Of a stretch of 64,000 nucleotides of DNA, positions 43,715 to 55,741 are shown in pieces; the first letter of the stretch is position 1, and the number at the start of each line of letters is the position of its first letter. This DNA is from Leishmania mexicana MHOM/GT/2001/U1103 (lineage: Eukaryota; Euglenozoa; Kinetoplastea; Trypanosomatida; Trypanosomatidae): the NCBI RefSeq assembly GCF_000234665.1, contig NC_018312.1, positions 925,791-989,790 of the forward strand. Direction: 5' to 3'. The position numbers and the translations under genes were made by a program. The notes beneath the pieces are model-generated. The model did not search any database and was not told where the DNA came from. It saw only the letters and a program-made list of their open reading frames with translations.

Positions 43715-46700
43715 GCGCGTGTGTGTATGTGTACGCCCGTCTTCGATGCGGAGAGAGGGGGGGGGCAGAAAGGACACATCGAGTTAGCGAGGGACGGGGC
43801 GGCACCATATCGGCAACGGCGGCAGAAAGACACTTGCGTCCATGTCAATTCACAGGGTCGCATGTACATGTTCACGCCTCTGCCCCCCTCCTTTCCTCTC
43901 CTCGTTGAGCCTGAAGGCTTGACGTCGATAATGTGGCTGACGGTGGAAATGGTGCATTGGAACACGTCTGTGCTCGTGTGCAGTGGACAATGCGCGCCCG
44001 CCAGCCGGCGGCGGTGTGTGGGGTAGGTGGGGGGAGGGCAGCAGTATAGAGGCCGCCGGGGACGGAGGCGTCGATGCTTACCCTTAGAGATTGGAATGGA
44101 CACGAACAAAGATTATAGAGGCGGACAAAGAGAGACGAGAGGGCGCGAGGGACAAAAGACTGCGCGGTGGGAAAGGTGCATGGATGGCGCAAAGCAGCAC
44201 CCTCTCAGAGATGGACCGGGGTAGCACAAGTTGCGGAGGTGACGCTCCTGGGGGCGATGTGGGGTAGCACTGGTGAGCGAGGAAAGAGGGGTGGCAGAGA
44301 CGTGCGGGCGAACAACGAAGGGCTGCGTCATCCTTCGTTCTGGGGGGGGGAGTACAATAACGGTTACTGACGCCACCGCAGATGCGCAGAGAGGGAGAGG
44401 CTGATGACTGAGCTTCTGACACGTACGCACCCTTGGCGTGTCGCAGTCGCCTTCGCCAGGCGCGTGTACTTGATGATACGCATCCCTTCGTTGGTTTGAA
44501 CTGGACCAGACATCAGGGCCGACATACCGAGCAAGTGTGAGTTGTTGCGCTCGCCTTTGCTTTCCCTCCCTGGCTCCTCGACACTTTTTTTACTTGGCTT
44601 GCGTGTGTGCTACTGTTTCCGCTTGGCAGCATATTCACGTTGTCTCGCTGCATTTTTCATTGCCACTTCCCTCTTGCGCGTTTGCATGTTGTCTCTCCAC
44701 CGCTCGGCTCCATTTATGCTTCCCTTTCTTCCCGCTCTCTCTCTCTCCATCTGGAGCGGTTACAGGGGCACACGTGGTCGTGTTCGCGCGCGCACCCGGT
44801 CTTCGAAGGCCCGCAAGGCATTCCGTGCCCAACCCACTGTTCTTGCGCTTGCTCTATTCTCTTCTTCCTTCCCTCTTCATGCGCGCGTGCTTGTGTGCTC
44901 CTCCTCGTCTTCGATCACGTCGCCTCCTTCCGTTTCCCTTTGTTGATTTCGCAGTCTTTATATATATTTATATTTTACCTTTTTCCCCGTTGTTTGTTTC
45001 ATTCGCCTCTCTTCGTCCGCCTCCTCGACAGTCTGGCCCTCCTCCCCCCCCCTCTCTCTCTCTCACCCCACCTCACCCTCTTCCCTGGCTGTGACAACTC
45101 TTTCCGTCTCCCGCCGTCGCAGCCTCCGCGTCGTTCTCACCTTCGCCACTTCGCTGCATCGGCGTCGGGGACGTGGCGCTTTGCACAGACGGGCGAACAT
45201 ACCGCACAATGAGCCCCTCCCTCCTCTCCAAGGAAGAGCACGCGTGCTTGCATTCACACACACACACAATGCAAAATGGAGAGACTGAGGTTGAGGGACT
45301 CAACGGAAGTGCGTGTGCGTGTATCGTAGGAACAGAGTGGGCTTGTGTGCGTATGTATCTGAGCGTGGGAGCCCCCCTCCCTCCCTGTCCCCTTCCTGCC
45401 CCCGGTCTGCACCTAAGACGTCCTCTCGCCATCTCCGCTTTCTCCCGTGATGGCGGTATCTTGAATGTGCGAGCGTGTCTGCCGCTGGGAGCGAGTAGGG
45501 AAGAGGTGGGGATAGTTGGCCGGCGTTTTCTTCTTGGAGAAGAAGGTAGCGGAGACATGTGATATGGCACGTCTGAATTTTTGTAACACACACGTCTTCG
45601 CCGGCTGTGCGACTTTCACAGGCACAGTCACAGACACGCGCACATAAAGGCGTTCGTTAGCGACGGATCGCGGGAAGATGATGGATGTGGCTGTGGATGT
45701 GTGCCCTCATATTTGTGTCTTCGTCCCACTCCTCCTCACCACTTGCCCCATTCTTTACTCTCTGGATGTGTCTGTGTGCGTGGGTAGAGGGTGGGAGAAA
45801 CAGCAGCATGCTGTGTGCGCGTGTATGTTTTCGTGTCTTTGTATGGGGTGACCGAGGTTGTACGTCAACATCTGCAACAAAGGTAAGCGTAGCAAGAAGA
45901 AAACGAATGATGTGTGCTGCTTGCGTGCACGTTCTGCAGCAGCACACAGTATGAACCGCAATGGTACAGTCTGCGTGTGTGTGTGTATATGTGTGGACTC
46001 ATCATGAAAACAACAAGACACGTCTGCGCATGCGGTGAGGGAGCACGAGAGGTGGCGAGTAAGGGCAAACAGGGAAGAGGGCGAAAACTCTCTGGCCTTT
46101 TTCGTTCTGAGTTTTCTTTGTTGTTGTTGGTGTCGCCTCCTCTGCCGTCTGACATTTGCGTCTTTCCCACTCGGGGCCTCCCCCCTCCCCACCGCCGCGG
46201 TGCGCGCGGTCAACGCCTCTGATTGCCGCATGTGCACATACGCTCATGGCGATAGCTATGCGGCGTACCTCGTCTTCTGTACGCAATGGATGTTCTTCCT
46301 GTGCGCACATTGCCTCGCCTCTGCATGCGGATGCAGCAGCGAATGCGGCATGCCATCACCTTGCTCGAGTCTGTTGCTTACCCACCGTACCACTTTTCTC
46401 TTCTCCCCCTTGCCACCCACCCTGCACACCTTTACACTACCGCACCGTGTCGTTATTTGCAGTTCCTGCACTGCGAGTGCAAGTGCTTCCTCTCCCCCCT
46501 GCCGAGCTTCTAATCCTACAATTCTTCGGCAGCACACCTCTCGGAAGCGGCATTTCGCGCGTCGGTTGCCCGCTTCTCATCGCTGTCGGCCCCATCTTTT
46601 TCTCCTCTCCTTTTTTTCGTTTCCGCCACCAACACAGCCCCTGCCCTTTCAAGGCCGAGGAGACCGGCGCAACTCACGCACACACGCAGAAGAGCGCAAG

Positions 46701-49399
46701 CAAGCGAACAACAACAAGCCGAAGACGGTAACAGTGCCACGACCGTCTTGGCGTTTCTTTTCTTTTCTTTTGATTATTATTCCTCCACTCTCTCTCTTTT
46801 CTTTTTTTCTCTGTGTGTGTGCGTGTGTTTGGTCCACGACGTTGTGTGCGTGCGCTTTGTTGTTGTCTTGCCTTTCCTCCTCTCCCCCTCCCCCTACCCC
46901 CATATTTTTCCTGTATCTGACGTCTCCCTCTCTTTTCTCTATTTGGTTTTTGTTTTCTCCATCACACTGCTACATCGCCATCGTTTTCACCCCCTCCCCA
47001 TTTTTTCTTTTCTGGGTTCTCCTTCGTGCGCGCTCTCCCGTTTCGCTACCTCGTTGTCATTCACCCTTGGTGTACCACCTTCTTTCTCTTTGCTGGCTAC
47101 GCACTCTGGTCACCTCCCACAGTTTCGCCCTCTGTCTCTCCTTCCATCGCAAGCAATACACGTGTATCTGGGCCGTTTTGTTATCAGCCACCTGTGCGCG
47201 CCACCATTTCCATCCCTATCCCTCTCTGTCATTGAGTGACGTGTGCGTGCACGCGTCTCTCGTTCGCTTTCAGAGAAGGTCAAGGTCAAAGGTGCACGCT
47301 TACACACAAAGGGACGCAGGCAGAGAACCTGCGTCACCCCCTTCTCGTCTCACGGCGAGCAGCGGATTGACTCTCTGTTCTCTCCCATTTTCTGTCGGTT
47401 TCCTTTCTTTTGTGCGGGTGCCGTTGTTTGTTGTTCATATCATTACTTGGCTCACGCGCGTGCGTGCCGAGCCGCTCCTTCCTTTATCCTTCTCACTGTT
47501 TCCGCTGTTCTTGTGGCGTTGGACCTTGTAGCAACGATACCCGGCTCTCCATCCACTACCAAACACGCACGGGAAGCATACCTGTACCTCCCTCCTTGTC
47601 TCGCTGATCACAGAAGCTTTTCTCGTTAGACCACTGTCGCTTCCCAAGCAGACAAACACTTTGCTTTGGATTGCCGTGAGGCTACCTGTGTACGTGTGGT
47701 GAGACTTTCACTTCATCGTCGACGCTTGAACCGCACAGCAACATTACAAAATCGCGTGGGATTCCCCACCCCCTGCAGAGGTTGATTCGGCTTGCGCTCG
47801 TGAGGACGTGTCTCTCGGTCTCTGTTTTTTTGCTTTCGATCCCTTGTTGCCTCTGTTGCCCCTCCCTCCCCTCTAGCACGCATACCCATACACACATACT
47901 CATACACACGCACGCCGCAGACGAACAACGCCCCTGATATTGTCTTTTCAGCGCTGCTGTTGTGCTGCTTTTTTTTTTGATTTTCTTGTACCGCCGCTGT
48001 ATCTCATCTTGAGGCGAAGACGAGGGACACCCGACTGTTAGCTTCGTAGAGTCCCTCTCTCTCTGTGTTCTTCCTTGTGTCTTCTCCTTTTGTGCCATTC
48101 TTTGACTTTCTCGGTGTTTCAGCGCCTCCCCTTTTCATTTCCTTCTTCGCCTTCTTTTCCCTCTGTGTTTGCCTGACTCCGTAGTTCTGTGTCTGCTGCA
48201 TCACGTAGAGCACGGGCCTCGCCTCTCTCCCCCCAACCCCCCGCACCCCCCCAGTATTGCGTCCTCTGTTGCTCTCTCTTCTCCTCCTTCCCCACACCTC
48301 TTTGAACACTGCTCTGCTTCCCTTGTGCCGTTGTCCCTTTTTTGTGTCTGCATTTGTCTTTTCGTTTTGTTGCATCGCGAGCTTCGTCGCTGGTGCCACG
48401 CCATTCACCATACCCTTCTCTTTCGCATCCCCCCTCCCCCAGTCTTTTCCACTCCTATTGCCGAGGGCTGACAGCTCTGCCACGTCGTGTCTTTGCTGTG
48501 TCTTGGTGCGTCACTATAGTCCTTTGTTGGCGCTTTTTCTCTCCCCCCTCTGCCTCTGTCTGTCTTGCCTTAGGTTTTTATTTATTTATTGAAACGGTGT
48601 ACACCTTGCCTTTCCTCAATCCGGATTTTACCGCCTCTCTGCCACAGCTTTATTTTGTGTCGGTCGTGTGTCTTTCCTCCTCGGTCGTGGTGGTTCGAAC
48701 GGCGACTTTGTGTAACTTTCTCGTGCACGTTGCAGGCCTCTGCCTTTCCCTTTTCTCTTTCTTCCCTTCTTCTTCTCTTGTTGGTCGTGCCCCCACCTCC
48801 TTCTCTTTATATTTCTTCCGCGACATATCTGGCGCGGCTCTTGTGTGTGCTCTCTCGGCTTTCTCTGTGTCTCTGCGCTTCAGTCGCCGAGCTTGACGTG
48901 TGTAGTGTTGTTTGCGTCGGGGTCTGCGCGTGCGCTATTTGTACGCGCGTCGAGGTGTTGGTACTGTTGCCCAAGCACTCTGCGAGCCTTGTCTCTCTCT
49001 GTCCGGTTGTCCTCTCCCTGTGGGCTCAACCGCCCACGCCGGACGTAGAGCACAGCGAAGGAGAGTGCTGAGCGCGCAGTAGCGGAGCGCATCACGGACG
49101 AACAGCATCCAACGCAACAAGGGCAAGAAAACGAAACGAGCGCCTAGCAAGCTATACACACGCAGAGAACGGCTTCACCGAATTGGGGACGGCCCTCCCC
49201 CCTCCCCTCTCCTTCTCCCGTCTCTTCTTCTTCTTCGCTTTGACTTCGGAGGTGTTTTCTGCTGATTTTCGTATCTTGGTACACACAACGACTGTACTTC
49301 TTCCTTGTAGAGGCAAAGCAGGTGACCACCACAGCAACAAAAGGCTTCGCTCTCGCACACTCTTCCCCACCCCCACCCTTCATTGTATCGTGTGTACAT

Positions 49400-49485
49400 A
49401 GTGTATGTCGATACATATCTATATATCTATATATCTCTATATAGATAGAAATATATGTACTATACATACCTGTATACATACATTG
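49400..49485. repeat. AT-rich block with perfect hairpin
   Basis: Composed of TATC/TATA/CATA steps. Bases 49424-49433 pair perfectly with 49438-49447, leaving a TCTC loop (10-bp stem). Confidence 0.7.
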
Positions 49486-50403
49486 GCGCTTTTTTGTTAT
49501 TGTTCTAGGGCGAATACCACCGCGGGACGCGCGCGCACACAGCCACTCCATAGACAAGAAAACGCTTTCAAGTGCACGCGGATCACTCGCGAACGACTCT
49601 GAAGCAGAAAAAGAGAAGGATACAATACTAACATGATAAAGGCGTAATACAGAGGAGAAGAAGATAAAGATTACCCACGAACCGACACATACGAAGTGCT
49701 CGCCACCTCGGGTCCACGCGTTCCCACGGATAGGAACACGGATATTACATCTATACCGGTGCAACAGAAACACACCATAAACAACAACGGAGGTGATACA
49801 CGAAAAAGGTAAAAAAAAGAAGAGGCAGATACGCTAGCCATACAGAGAAGCGTGTACACCGTCCCTCACTGTTCCTCCTGCACGCGTCCCGCCCCCACCC
49901 CCACCCCCATTCCCAACATTCAAGTGCAACGGCAGGGGGGGCGAAACGTACCACACGCCCGATTCCTTCCCCCTGTTTTATTCTTGTTTCTGCGTCCTAT
50001 CTCTTCGCGCCGCTCTTTTTTGTTTTCGCTTTCTCTCGCGCATCACACGATATTGGCTTTTGTACCGGTACCGCTTCTCGCCCTCCCCACGGACCTCTTC
50101 CACTCGTCCTCTTCTGCCGTTTCTATCCCCTTTCCTCCCCTCTTCCTTCTCTGTTTTGATCTTCTCCTGTGCTGCCGCTCCCGTCTGTCGTTGTCGTTGT
50201 TGGTTTCCGCCTCTGCTGTTAACAGTCCTCTGCGCTGCACTTCATTTTTCTCTCCGTTTTCTTTTTTTGGGGGGTTTGCTGTTCTTGTGGTGCCGCCTCG
50301 ATCGTTTTCTTGTTGTTTCCCCATCCCACCCTGTCCCACCTGTCTGTGTTGTGTTGTCCTGTATTGCGTGCTTCCGATTGTGGTCTGCCGCCCGGGCACG
50401 TGA

Positions 50404-50423
50404 CTTCCTCGTCTCTTCGTCAG
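50404..50423 (+). promoter_or_regulatory. Probable spliced-leader acceptor for the F-box gene
   Basis: Pyrimidine tract (CTTCCTCGTCTCTTCG) ending in TCAG. No ATG lies between this AG and 50701, supporting that start with a 5' UTR of about 277 nt. A later pyrimidine block with AG near 50586 is an alternative. Confidence 0.45.
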
Positions 50424-50700
50424 TTGTACTTGTGCGGACTCCCCTCCCTGTTTCACCATCTGCTGCCGGTTGGAGGGGCCCCGGTGTTTCTACGGCTGCA
50501 TTGTGCCAGTTTTCGGATTGCTTGTTGTTGTTCGCGCAGCCCCTACCCCCCTTTCCCCCTCGACACGAATACACCCTGTCTTCCCAGGAAGCACAACTCG
50601 CGCACACCGGTCGTACTCGCACGGTTGCAGAGCGACGGGAGAGAGTAGAACAAAAGAAGAAACGGGAATTACGAACAGTGACTCTCTCGGTTGCGCACTC

Positions 50701-53700
50701 ATGCTCCGTCGAGCAGATGACGACAGCAGGGCCTGCGCGGGCACCTCCCCCCCATCTTCGCCGTACTACCGAGACGAATTGGCCTCCTGTACTGACACGG
50801 ATCAGACGTTTGTGGCGGACAGCCACAGTTTAGCTAGCCCACCGTCCCCAGCTCCGCTCCTGTACGTGTCGCTGACGCTTCCTCCGTCGGAACACCCGTC
50901 GTTGCGCCTCTCCTTGGCGCCCGCGTCACCGTTATGTGCTGGCGCTGAGGGGCTTGTGCAAAGCCCGGTCAAGAAAAAGACCTCTGGGCATCCGTGTGCG
51001 TGCACTCGTGTATGTATCAATGAGTTTGCTGCTGGCCGATACGCGTCGTCACCGGACTCCTGCTGCCGCATGGCGTCAAGAGAGGGGAACAGCATTTCAG
51101 CTAATTGTGACGACGTCGCAGATGAACCGCGGTGTCCCAGGTGCTTCTGTGCCTACCTTCAGCCCACCGAAACCCACGCTGTCGGCGATGACCTGTTCAA
51201 CGTCACCGTTGCCAGCAGCAACAGTGCCTGGCGCAGTCTCAGCAGTAGTGTTTACCGGTCTGCCGAGGAGTGGGGCGTCTTGTGGACACAAGTGTTCCCC
51301 CTTCACATCTCCGTCTACCTCTGCGTGAGAGACGTGATCGAGGTCTCACAAGTCTGCCGGATGGCGCACAGCGCAGTGCAGCAGACGTGGGTCTGGCGGT
51401 CGCTCGCAGAACACCACCATTCTATCCAGCCAGCTGCGCTCGAGCGGACATTTTCGATGGCTGCTCGGCAATGGGGTGAGGAGAGACCGACCGAGACGCC
51501 GCAGCGCTTGCGCGCATGCAGCCCTCTGCCTCTGCTGACTGGGACGAATCGCCGTACTGCTCAGCGCAGCCTGCATTTCCGGGCCGAAACAACCGCCCAC
51601 ACAGCCACCGGGGACGACGAGGACGCATCCACCGAGGAGGCAGAAACGGACGAGCTCGACACTCTCTCCGACGAAGAAGCTGCACGCGAGCTTGACACAA
51701 CGCAGTTGCCACGGTACACGGACGCTGCGATGTCATCGTCGCCGGCGATGACCGCTGCGGGTGCTGCCTCCATTCCTGCCTTGTCCACAGCTGTAGTGGA
51801 GGAGGTGAGTTCCTCTCCCCCTCAATCTGGTCAATCTGCTCTGCAGTCTGGCACCTCCGCCCGATTCCTATGGCAGGCAACCGCCGCTGCAATGCCGTCG
51901 CCGTCCAGCCCAGTGTCGTCCCCTCCGCCTGAGGATGACGAAGCCGCAGACGCCTCAGGGGCGCCCATTGTCACACCGCTACCACACGAAGCCGCGAGGA
52001 GGGCCCCTGCGCCCTTGCTCTCGATGGTTACTGCAGCGGCCGCCACCGGATGCGGGGCGGAGCAGCCTTACATGTGTGCCCCACCACACTCAGCCGTGCT
52101 GACATCTCTCACGGAAGGTCAGTGCAGCAGTACCTTAGCCCCCAGAAATAGCGCGGGTACCTTTTCAGTCGAAAAATGGTGTGCACGGCGGTGGCCTGCG
52201 GCACAGGAGTGCCTTCCTCCGCCCTCACCGGCGCTGAATAGCTCGGTGACAGGCGCCGAGGCGACCACGGATGGCGACGCGTCGTCGCGGACTTCATTCT
52301 CTGCTGGGTCATTGCGCTGCCACCCCTCCTACGTGCTGGAGATGGCGACAGAGGTGACAGTGGACGGGGCGGCCGGTCTCAGCAGCGCTGCTCATAGTCG
52401 GCGGTTGCCTGAGCAGGTGCCCGTATCAACCGCAGCAGTCTACTCTTTTACCTTGTGTAGAGCCACTGCTGAGCGGACGGTGCTGCACAGCGCGCCGGAG
52501 TTCCCGTGGAGGGCGTTCACGCAGTACCTGCACATCAACCGCGTCCAGCGCAGCCTCTCGCAGCTGAAGGCGCTGTCAAGCATCGCGCGCGCCGAGCTGT
52601 GCCGAGGCGGTGCCTGGGACGCTGCGTACAGCGCCTTGAGTCGTGCCATTCATGTTCTCTTCCAGACTGGCAGCTGTCGCAGCGTGGAGCACCTTACACA
52701 CCTGACCGAGACGCTGGTGCGACGTGCGTCGCTCTGTCGCCATCGCGGCCACCTCTACGTTCTGGCAGCCTTTACCGACTTATCGGTGGCATGGATGCTG
52801 TGCCCGGACAGCACCGCGTCCTCTGAGCTTGCGGAGCTGTGTGCTCGAAAGGAGCTGGCGCAGGAGTCGCCTGCAACGTGGCTGCAGCGGTGCAACGACG
52901 CAGCACACGTCGCAACTCCGGTGGCGCTGCTCGGCATTATCGCGCAAGTCCCGGCGCTCTTCCCTCAGAATCGTGCCCTGTGCCTCTGCAGCGCGCTCAC
53001 CTTCTACATTCATGCCAAGCGGTCGCTGCGACACTCACTGACGCACCTTCTGTGCCGCGCTGCAGAGTGTATGACCCCTGGCACAGAGGAGGAGCTGCTC
53101 GTTACAGCGCTCCGCGAGGTGGCCGCCGCGCAACAGAGCAAGGAGTTAGCGAGTGCCCAGAAGGCTTGCACAACCGCCGACTACGCTTTTTCGCTGCTCC
53201 CCCTGCATGTGCGCAGCGCAGCCGAGACGCTGACGGCAGCGTGGGTGCGGGACTGCTTCCCGCCTGACGGGCCAGCGTCCACCGCAACCATCACGGACTG
53301 GGCTGACGTGGCCCCCGAGTCTCTTGCGTACATCCGCGCCACGCCGTTGGAGGTGCGCTGGCTGGCTTGGCTGGTCTGTGAGGTGAGGTGGTTCGCCTAC
53401 GAAGAGCTGATGGGCCCGCTGCCGTGCCAGACGGCACTGCTGTGCATCGTGTTCGGTCCTACCACGAGCAGCCGCGCTGACGGGCTCGTGCGGCTGTCGA
53501 TGCAGTACGCAAACGCTGATGTGCGCAGCGAGGACTTGCGGCCTGCCCTGCCGCACGGAACGAGCCGAGGCCACCTTGCCCAGAACCTTTTGGAGAGCGC
53601 TCTTCAGTTGCGTCCGCTGCATCCCACTGCCGCCCTCCTGCTTGCGCGCATGCACGCGCGTGACGTGGAGGGCCTGGGCAGGGCGAATACGGTGCTGACC

Positions 53701-54639
53701 GACAGCATTCACGCGTGGGCACAGCGCTTCAGCATGCTGGAGTTGCGCAGCTTAGCGGAGGTGAAGGTTGGCATCGCACCAGAGGACCGGCAGGCGCCGC
53801 CTGCGCGTGAGAGCGCCACCGTGCTTACCTATTTGCACCGGCGCGATCGTCGCCCGGAAGTCTGCTTCATCCCGTCGGAGCTGCTCGTGGAGCGCAGCCG
53901 GTGCCTGCATACCATCGCTGACATTGCGGAGGCGACGGAGCAGCACCCGACCCTGTCCTACCCTTACCAGATGCGTGCTGCCATGGCCATGGACCGCGGC
54001 TACCACCTTGCTGCCGTCATGGAGCTGAATCGCATCATGACGCTCACCATGGACCCGAACGACATCGCGCTGCGGGTGCGATTTCTGCAAGACGCCATCG
54101 CCATGACGTCGAGCTCGACCGAAGCGGAGGCATTAGGGACGGCATTAGGGACGGCGGCTGAGGGAGTATCAGATCTCGTCTCCGGAGGGACCGCCGCGGC
54201 TTCCGGTGGCAACGGCAGCAGCGATGGTGAACTGGCGCTGCCGTCGAGCGCGAGCACATCGCCGCTCTCGTCGCTCCAGCTTGTCCCGCTCTACCGTGCG
54301 TGGGCGGCGAAGATGTTGGGCCTTCTCACCTTGCTGCGCCTTCCAGTGTTGACGAGCCATGGCAGTCTGCAGCCACGCTCCCGCTTCCCAGGTCGAGAGT
54401 GGCTGCCAGCTCCAAGCAGCGCAGTATCCTCCACGTCTTCGGAAGGACACGTCTCGCGTGTCGCGAGCATGGCGTTTAGCGATGGCGACGACGAGGCGAC
54501 GTTGATGGGCGCGGCGACCGATGAATTTGACGCCGCACATGTACTAGCCTTTCTCGAAGATTTGCTTTCACCGACTGCTGCTCCTCTCACTTTGACGGCC
54601 GTCAACAAGGGCGCTCGCACACCTGCGCACACTCGTTGA
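50701..54639 (+). CDS. F-box protein with ETO1-like TPR tail
   Basis: Predicted 1312 residues from ATG 50701; an in-frame TTG further upstream is rejected, and ATG 51070 is a second-choice start. At ~198-240 is an F-box-like segment (FPLHISVYLCVRDVIEVSQV followed by CR and WRSLAEHH), the part that would bind Skp1 in an SCF ubiquitin ligase. Residues ~270-560 are acidic and low-complexity. The C-terminal ~700 residues are helical and TPR-like. Around 1078-1125 the block HPTLSYPYQMRAAMAMD plus ELNRIM closely resembles the final TPR unit of plant ETO1/EOL proteins, which are BTB-TPR adaptors of cullin-3 ligases; a preceding block (ALQLRPLHPTAALLLARMH) also resembles ETO1. Substrate-adaptor function is inferred from both domains. 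The ETO1 resemblance is from recalled sequence. Confidence 0.85.
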   Translation: MLRRADDDSRACAGTSPPSSPYYRDELASCTDTDQTFVADSHSLASPPSPAPLLYVSLTLPPSEHPSLRLSLAPASPLCAGAEGLVQSPVKKKTSGHPCACTRVCINEFAAGRYASSPDSCCRMASREGNSISANCDDVADEPRCPRCFCAYLQPTETHAVGDDLFNVTVASSNSAWRSLSSSVYRSAEEWGVLWTQVFPLHISVYLCVRDVIEVSQVCRMAHSAVQQTWVWRSLAEHHHSIQPAALERTFSMAARQWGEERPTETPQRLRACSPLPLLTGTNRRTAQRSLHFRAETTAHTATGDDEDASTEEAETDELDTLSDEEAARELDTTQLPRYTDAAMSSSPAMTAAGAASIPALSTAVVEEVSSSPPQSGQSALQSGTSARFLWQATAAAMPSPSSPVSSPPPEDDEAADASGAPIVTPLPHEAARRAPAPLLSMVTAAAATGCGAEQPYMCAPPHSAVLTSLTEGQCSSTLAPRNSAGTFSVEKWCARRWPAAQECLPPPSPALNSSVTGAEATTDGDASSRTSFSAGSLRCHPSYVLEMATEVTVDGAAGLSSAAHSRRLPEQVPVSTAAVYSFTLCRATAERTVLHSAPEFPWRAFTQYLHINRVQRSLSQLKALSSIARAELCRGGAWDAAYSALSRAIHVLFQTGSCRSVEHLTHLTETLVRRASLCRHRGHLYVLAAFTDLSVAWMLCPDSTASSELAELCARKELAQESPATWLQRCNDAAHVATPVALLGIIAQVPALFPQNRALCLCSALTFYIHAKRSLRHSLTHLLCRAAECMTPGTEEELLVTALREVAAAQQSKELASAQKACTTADYAFSLLPLHVRSAAETLTAAWVRDCFPPDGPASTATITDWADVAPESLAYIRATPLEVRWLAWLVCEVRWFAYEELMGPLPCQTALLCIVFGPTTSSRADGLVRLSMQYANADVRSEDLRPALPHGTSRGHLAQNLLESALQLRPLHPTAALLLARMHARDVEGLGRANTVLTDSIHAWAQRFSMLELRSLAEVKVGIAPEDRQAPPARESATVLTYLHRRDRRPEVCFIPSELLVERSRCLHTIADIAEATEQHPTLSYPYQMRAAMAMDRGYHLAAVMELNRIMTLTMDPNDIALRVRFLQDAIAMTSSSTEAEALGTALGTAAEGVSDLVSGGTAAASGGNGSSDGELALPSSASTSPLSSLQLVPLYRAWAAKMLGLLTLLRLPVLTSHGSLQPRSRFPGREWLPAPSSAVSSTSSEGHVSRVASMAFSDGDDEATLMGAATDEFDAAHVLAFLEDLLSPTAAPLTLTAVNKGARTPAHTR

Positions 54640-55720
54640 GCGGTGTTGTGTTCGTGTGCGTCTGTCTGTGTCTGCACGAGAGCACAGCTCTTCTCGCTGC
54701 ATCGGCGCTGCTCTCTCGCGCACCCTCAACCCACACACGCACCCACTCACGCAGTGGTTAGCGAAGGAATGGCGAAGTCAAGTGGTGTAGGAGGTAGGCC
54801 GAAAGGTGGTGAAACGGCTTCTCAGTCTGGGAAGTAACTTACGAAGAGCTGATGAGCGCATCTCTGAGGTCGGGTCGTTTGCCGACTGTCTCGGAGGACT
54901 CTTCACTTTCTCCATGTGCTCTCTCGCTGGGGTGTGCGGGTGTACAGATGTGTCGTGCCGCCTTAGTGTCGTGGTCTATTATTCTCGTTTCCCTGTGCTC
55001 CTCTCGTAATCCGGCATAACTGCGCCTAACACTTAATGGCATCGAAAAAGGTCTACCCTGACGAAGTGGCGGACTGGCCCTGACGATTCGTAGCGCTCTT
55101 TTCGCTCACCCACCCACGCAGCCCGTTTTTATATTTCGCCGGTTGCGGTGGAGTGGGCACGTGCAGAGCGCATGCTCTCCTGTATGGGTATTGCTATCTG
55201 TGTTCACGCAGCTGGCTACCTTTCCTGATGATGATGGGCGTTTTTTTTGTGTGTTTTTTTGTTTCCCTTTGCGTTGCTCAGTGCATCAGCTTACCGTTTT
55301 TGCCGTGTGGGGGGGGGATCGTTGCCTCGCTCCATGGCCCCCTCCCCTCCCCATCCGACCGCGGCCATCCATGTCACGGCTCTCTGGTGTTGCTGACTGC
55401 GTGGTTACTTTTTCGATCTCATATCGCTGCTTGCGTCGTGTTTCTCTCTCTGTCTTGTTTCTCCCACACTCACTCGCTGAGTTTCTGGTTTCGTTTTTTT
55501 TTTTTCGTTGCTGCTGTGCTCCTTTTGTGTGTGCGGGCGCGCGTGTGGGCTCTCACAACGTTCGCACAACGGTCGGCGATGACAGCTGTGGTCACTCCCG
55601 CTCTTTCTACGACAGGGATTTCGCTTCGTGTGTTTCTTCATTTTTCCGTTGCTTTGTTTGCTTGCCTGTTTCTTCTCTCCCTTCCTTTTTTTTCTGTTCT
55701 CGCAGGCCTGCGCTCCTGCG

Positions 55721-55741
55721 CACACACACACACACACACAC
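55721..55741. repeat. (CA)n microsatellite
   Basis: Pure CA run of ten units downstream of the F-box gene. Confidence 0.85.

Larger units (their letters stand above)
43715..50700. other. 7-kb interval without a convincing gene
   Basis: Both strands carry only short or simple-sequence frames. The longest (46035-47531, + strand) is a translation of CT-rich DNA, rich in Ser/Phe/Leu/Cys with no domain. Holds sense G-runs at 43757-43765 and 44342-44350, many CT tracts, AT-rich blocks near 44955 and 49400-49485, and GT/CA runs. It probably comprises the cofilin 3' UTR, intergenic DNA and the 5' region of the F-box gene; non-coding RNAs cannot be excluded. I found no tRNA-like B-box with correct flanks. 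Confidence 0.55.

Noticed and set aside
46035..47531. 498-codon open frame on the + strand
   Set aside because: It translates CT-rich repeats into Ser/Phe/Leu/Cys/Pro-rich sequence with no domain, and GC3 and amino-acid pattern do not match the real genes here.
48690..48702. GGTTCGAAC sequence suggestive of a tRNA B-box
   Set aside because: The flanking bases do not give the B-box consensus end, and no acceptor stem or A-box is in place.
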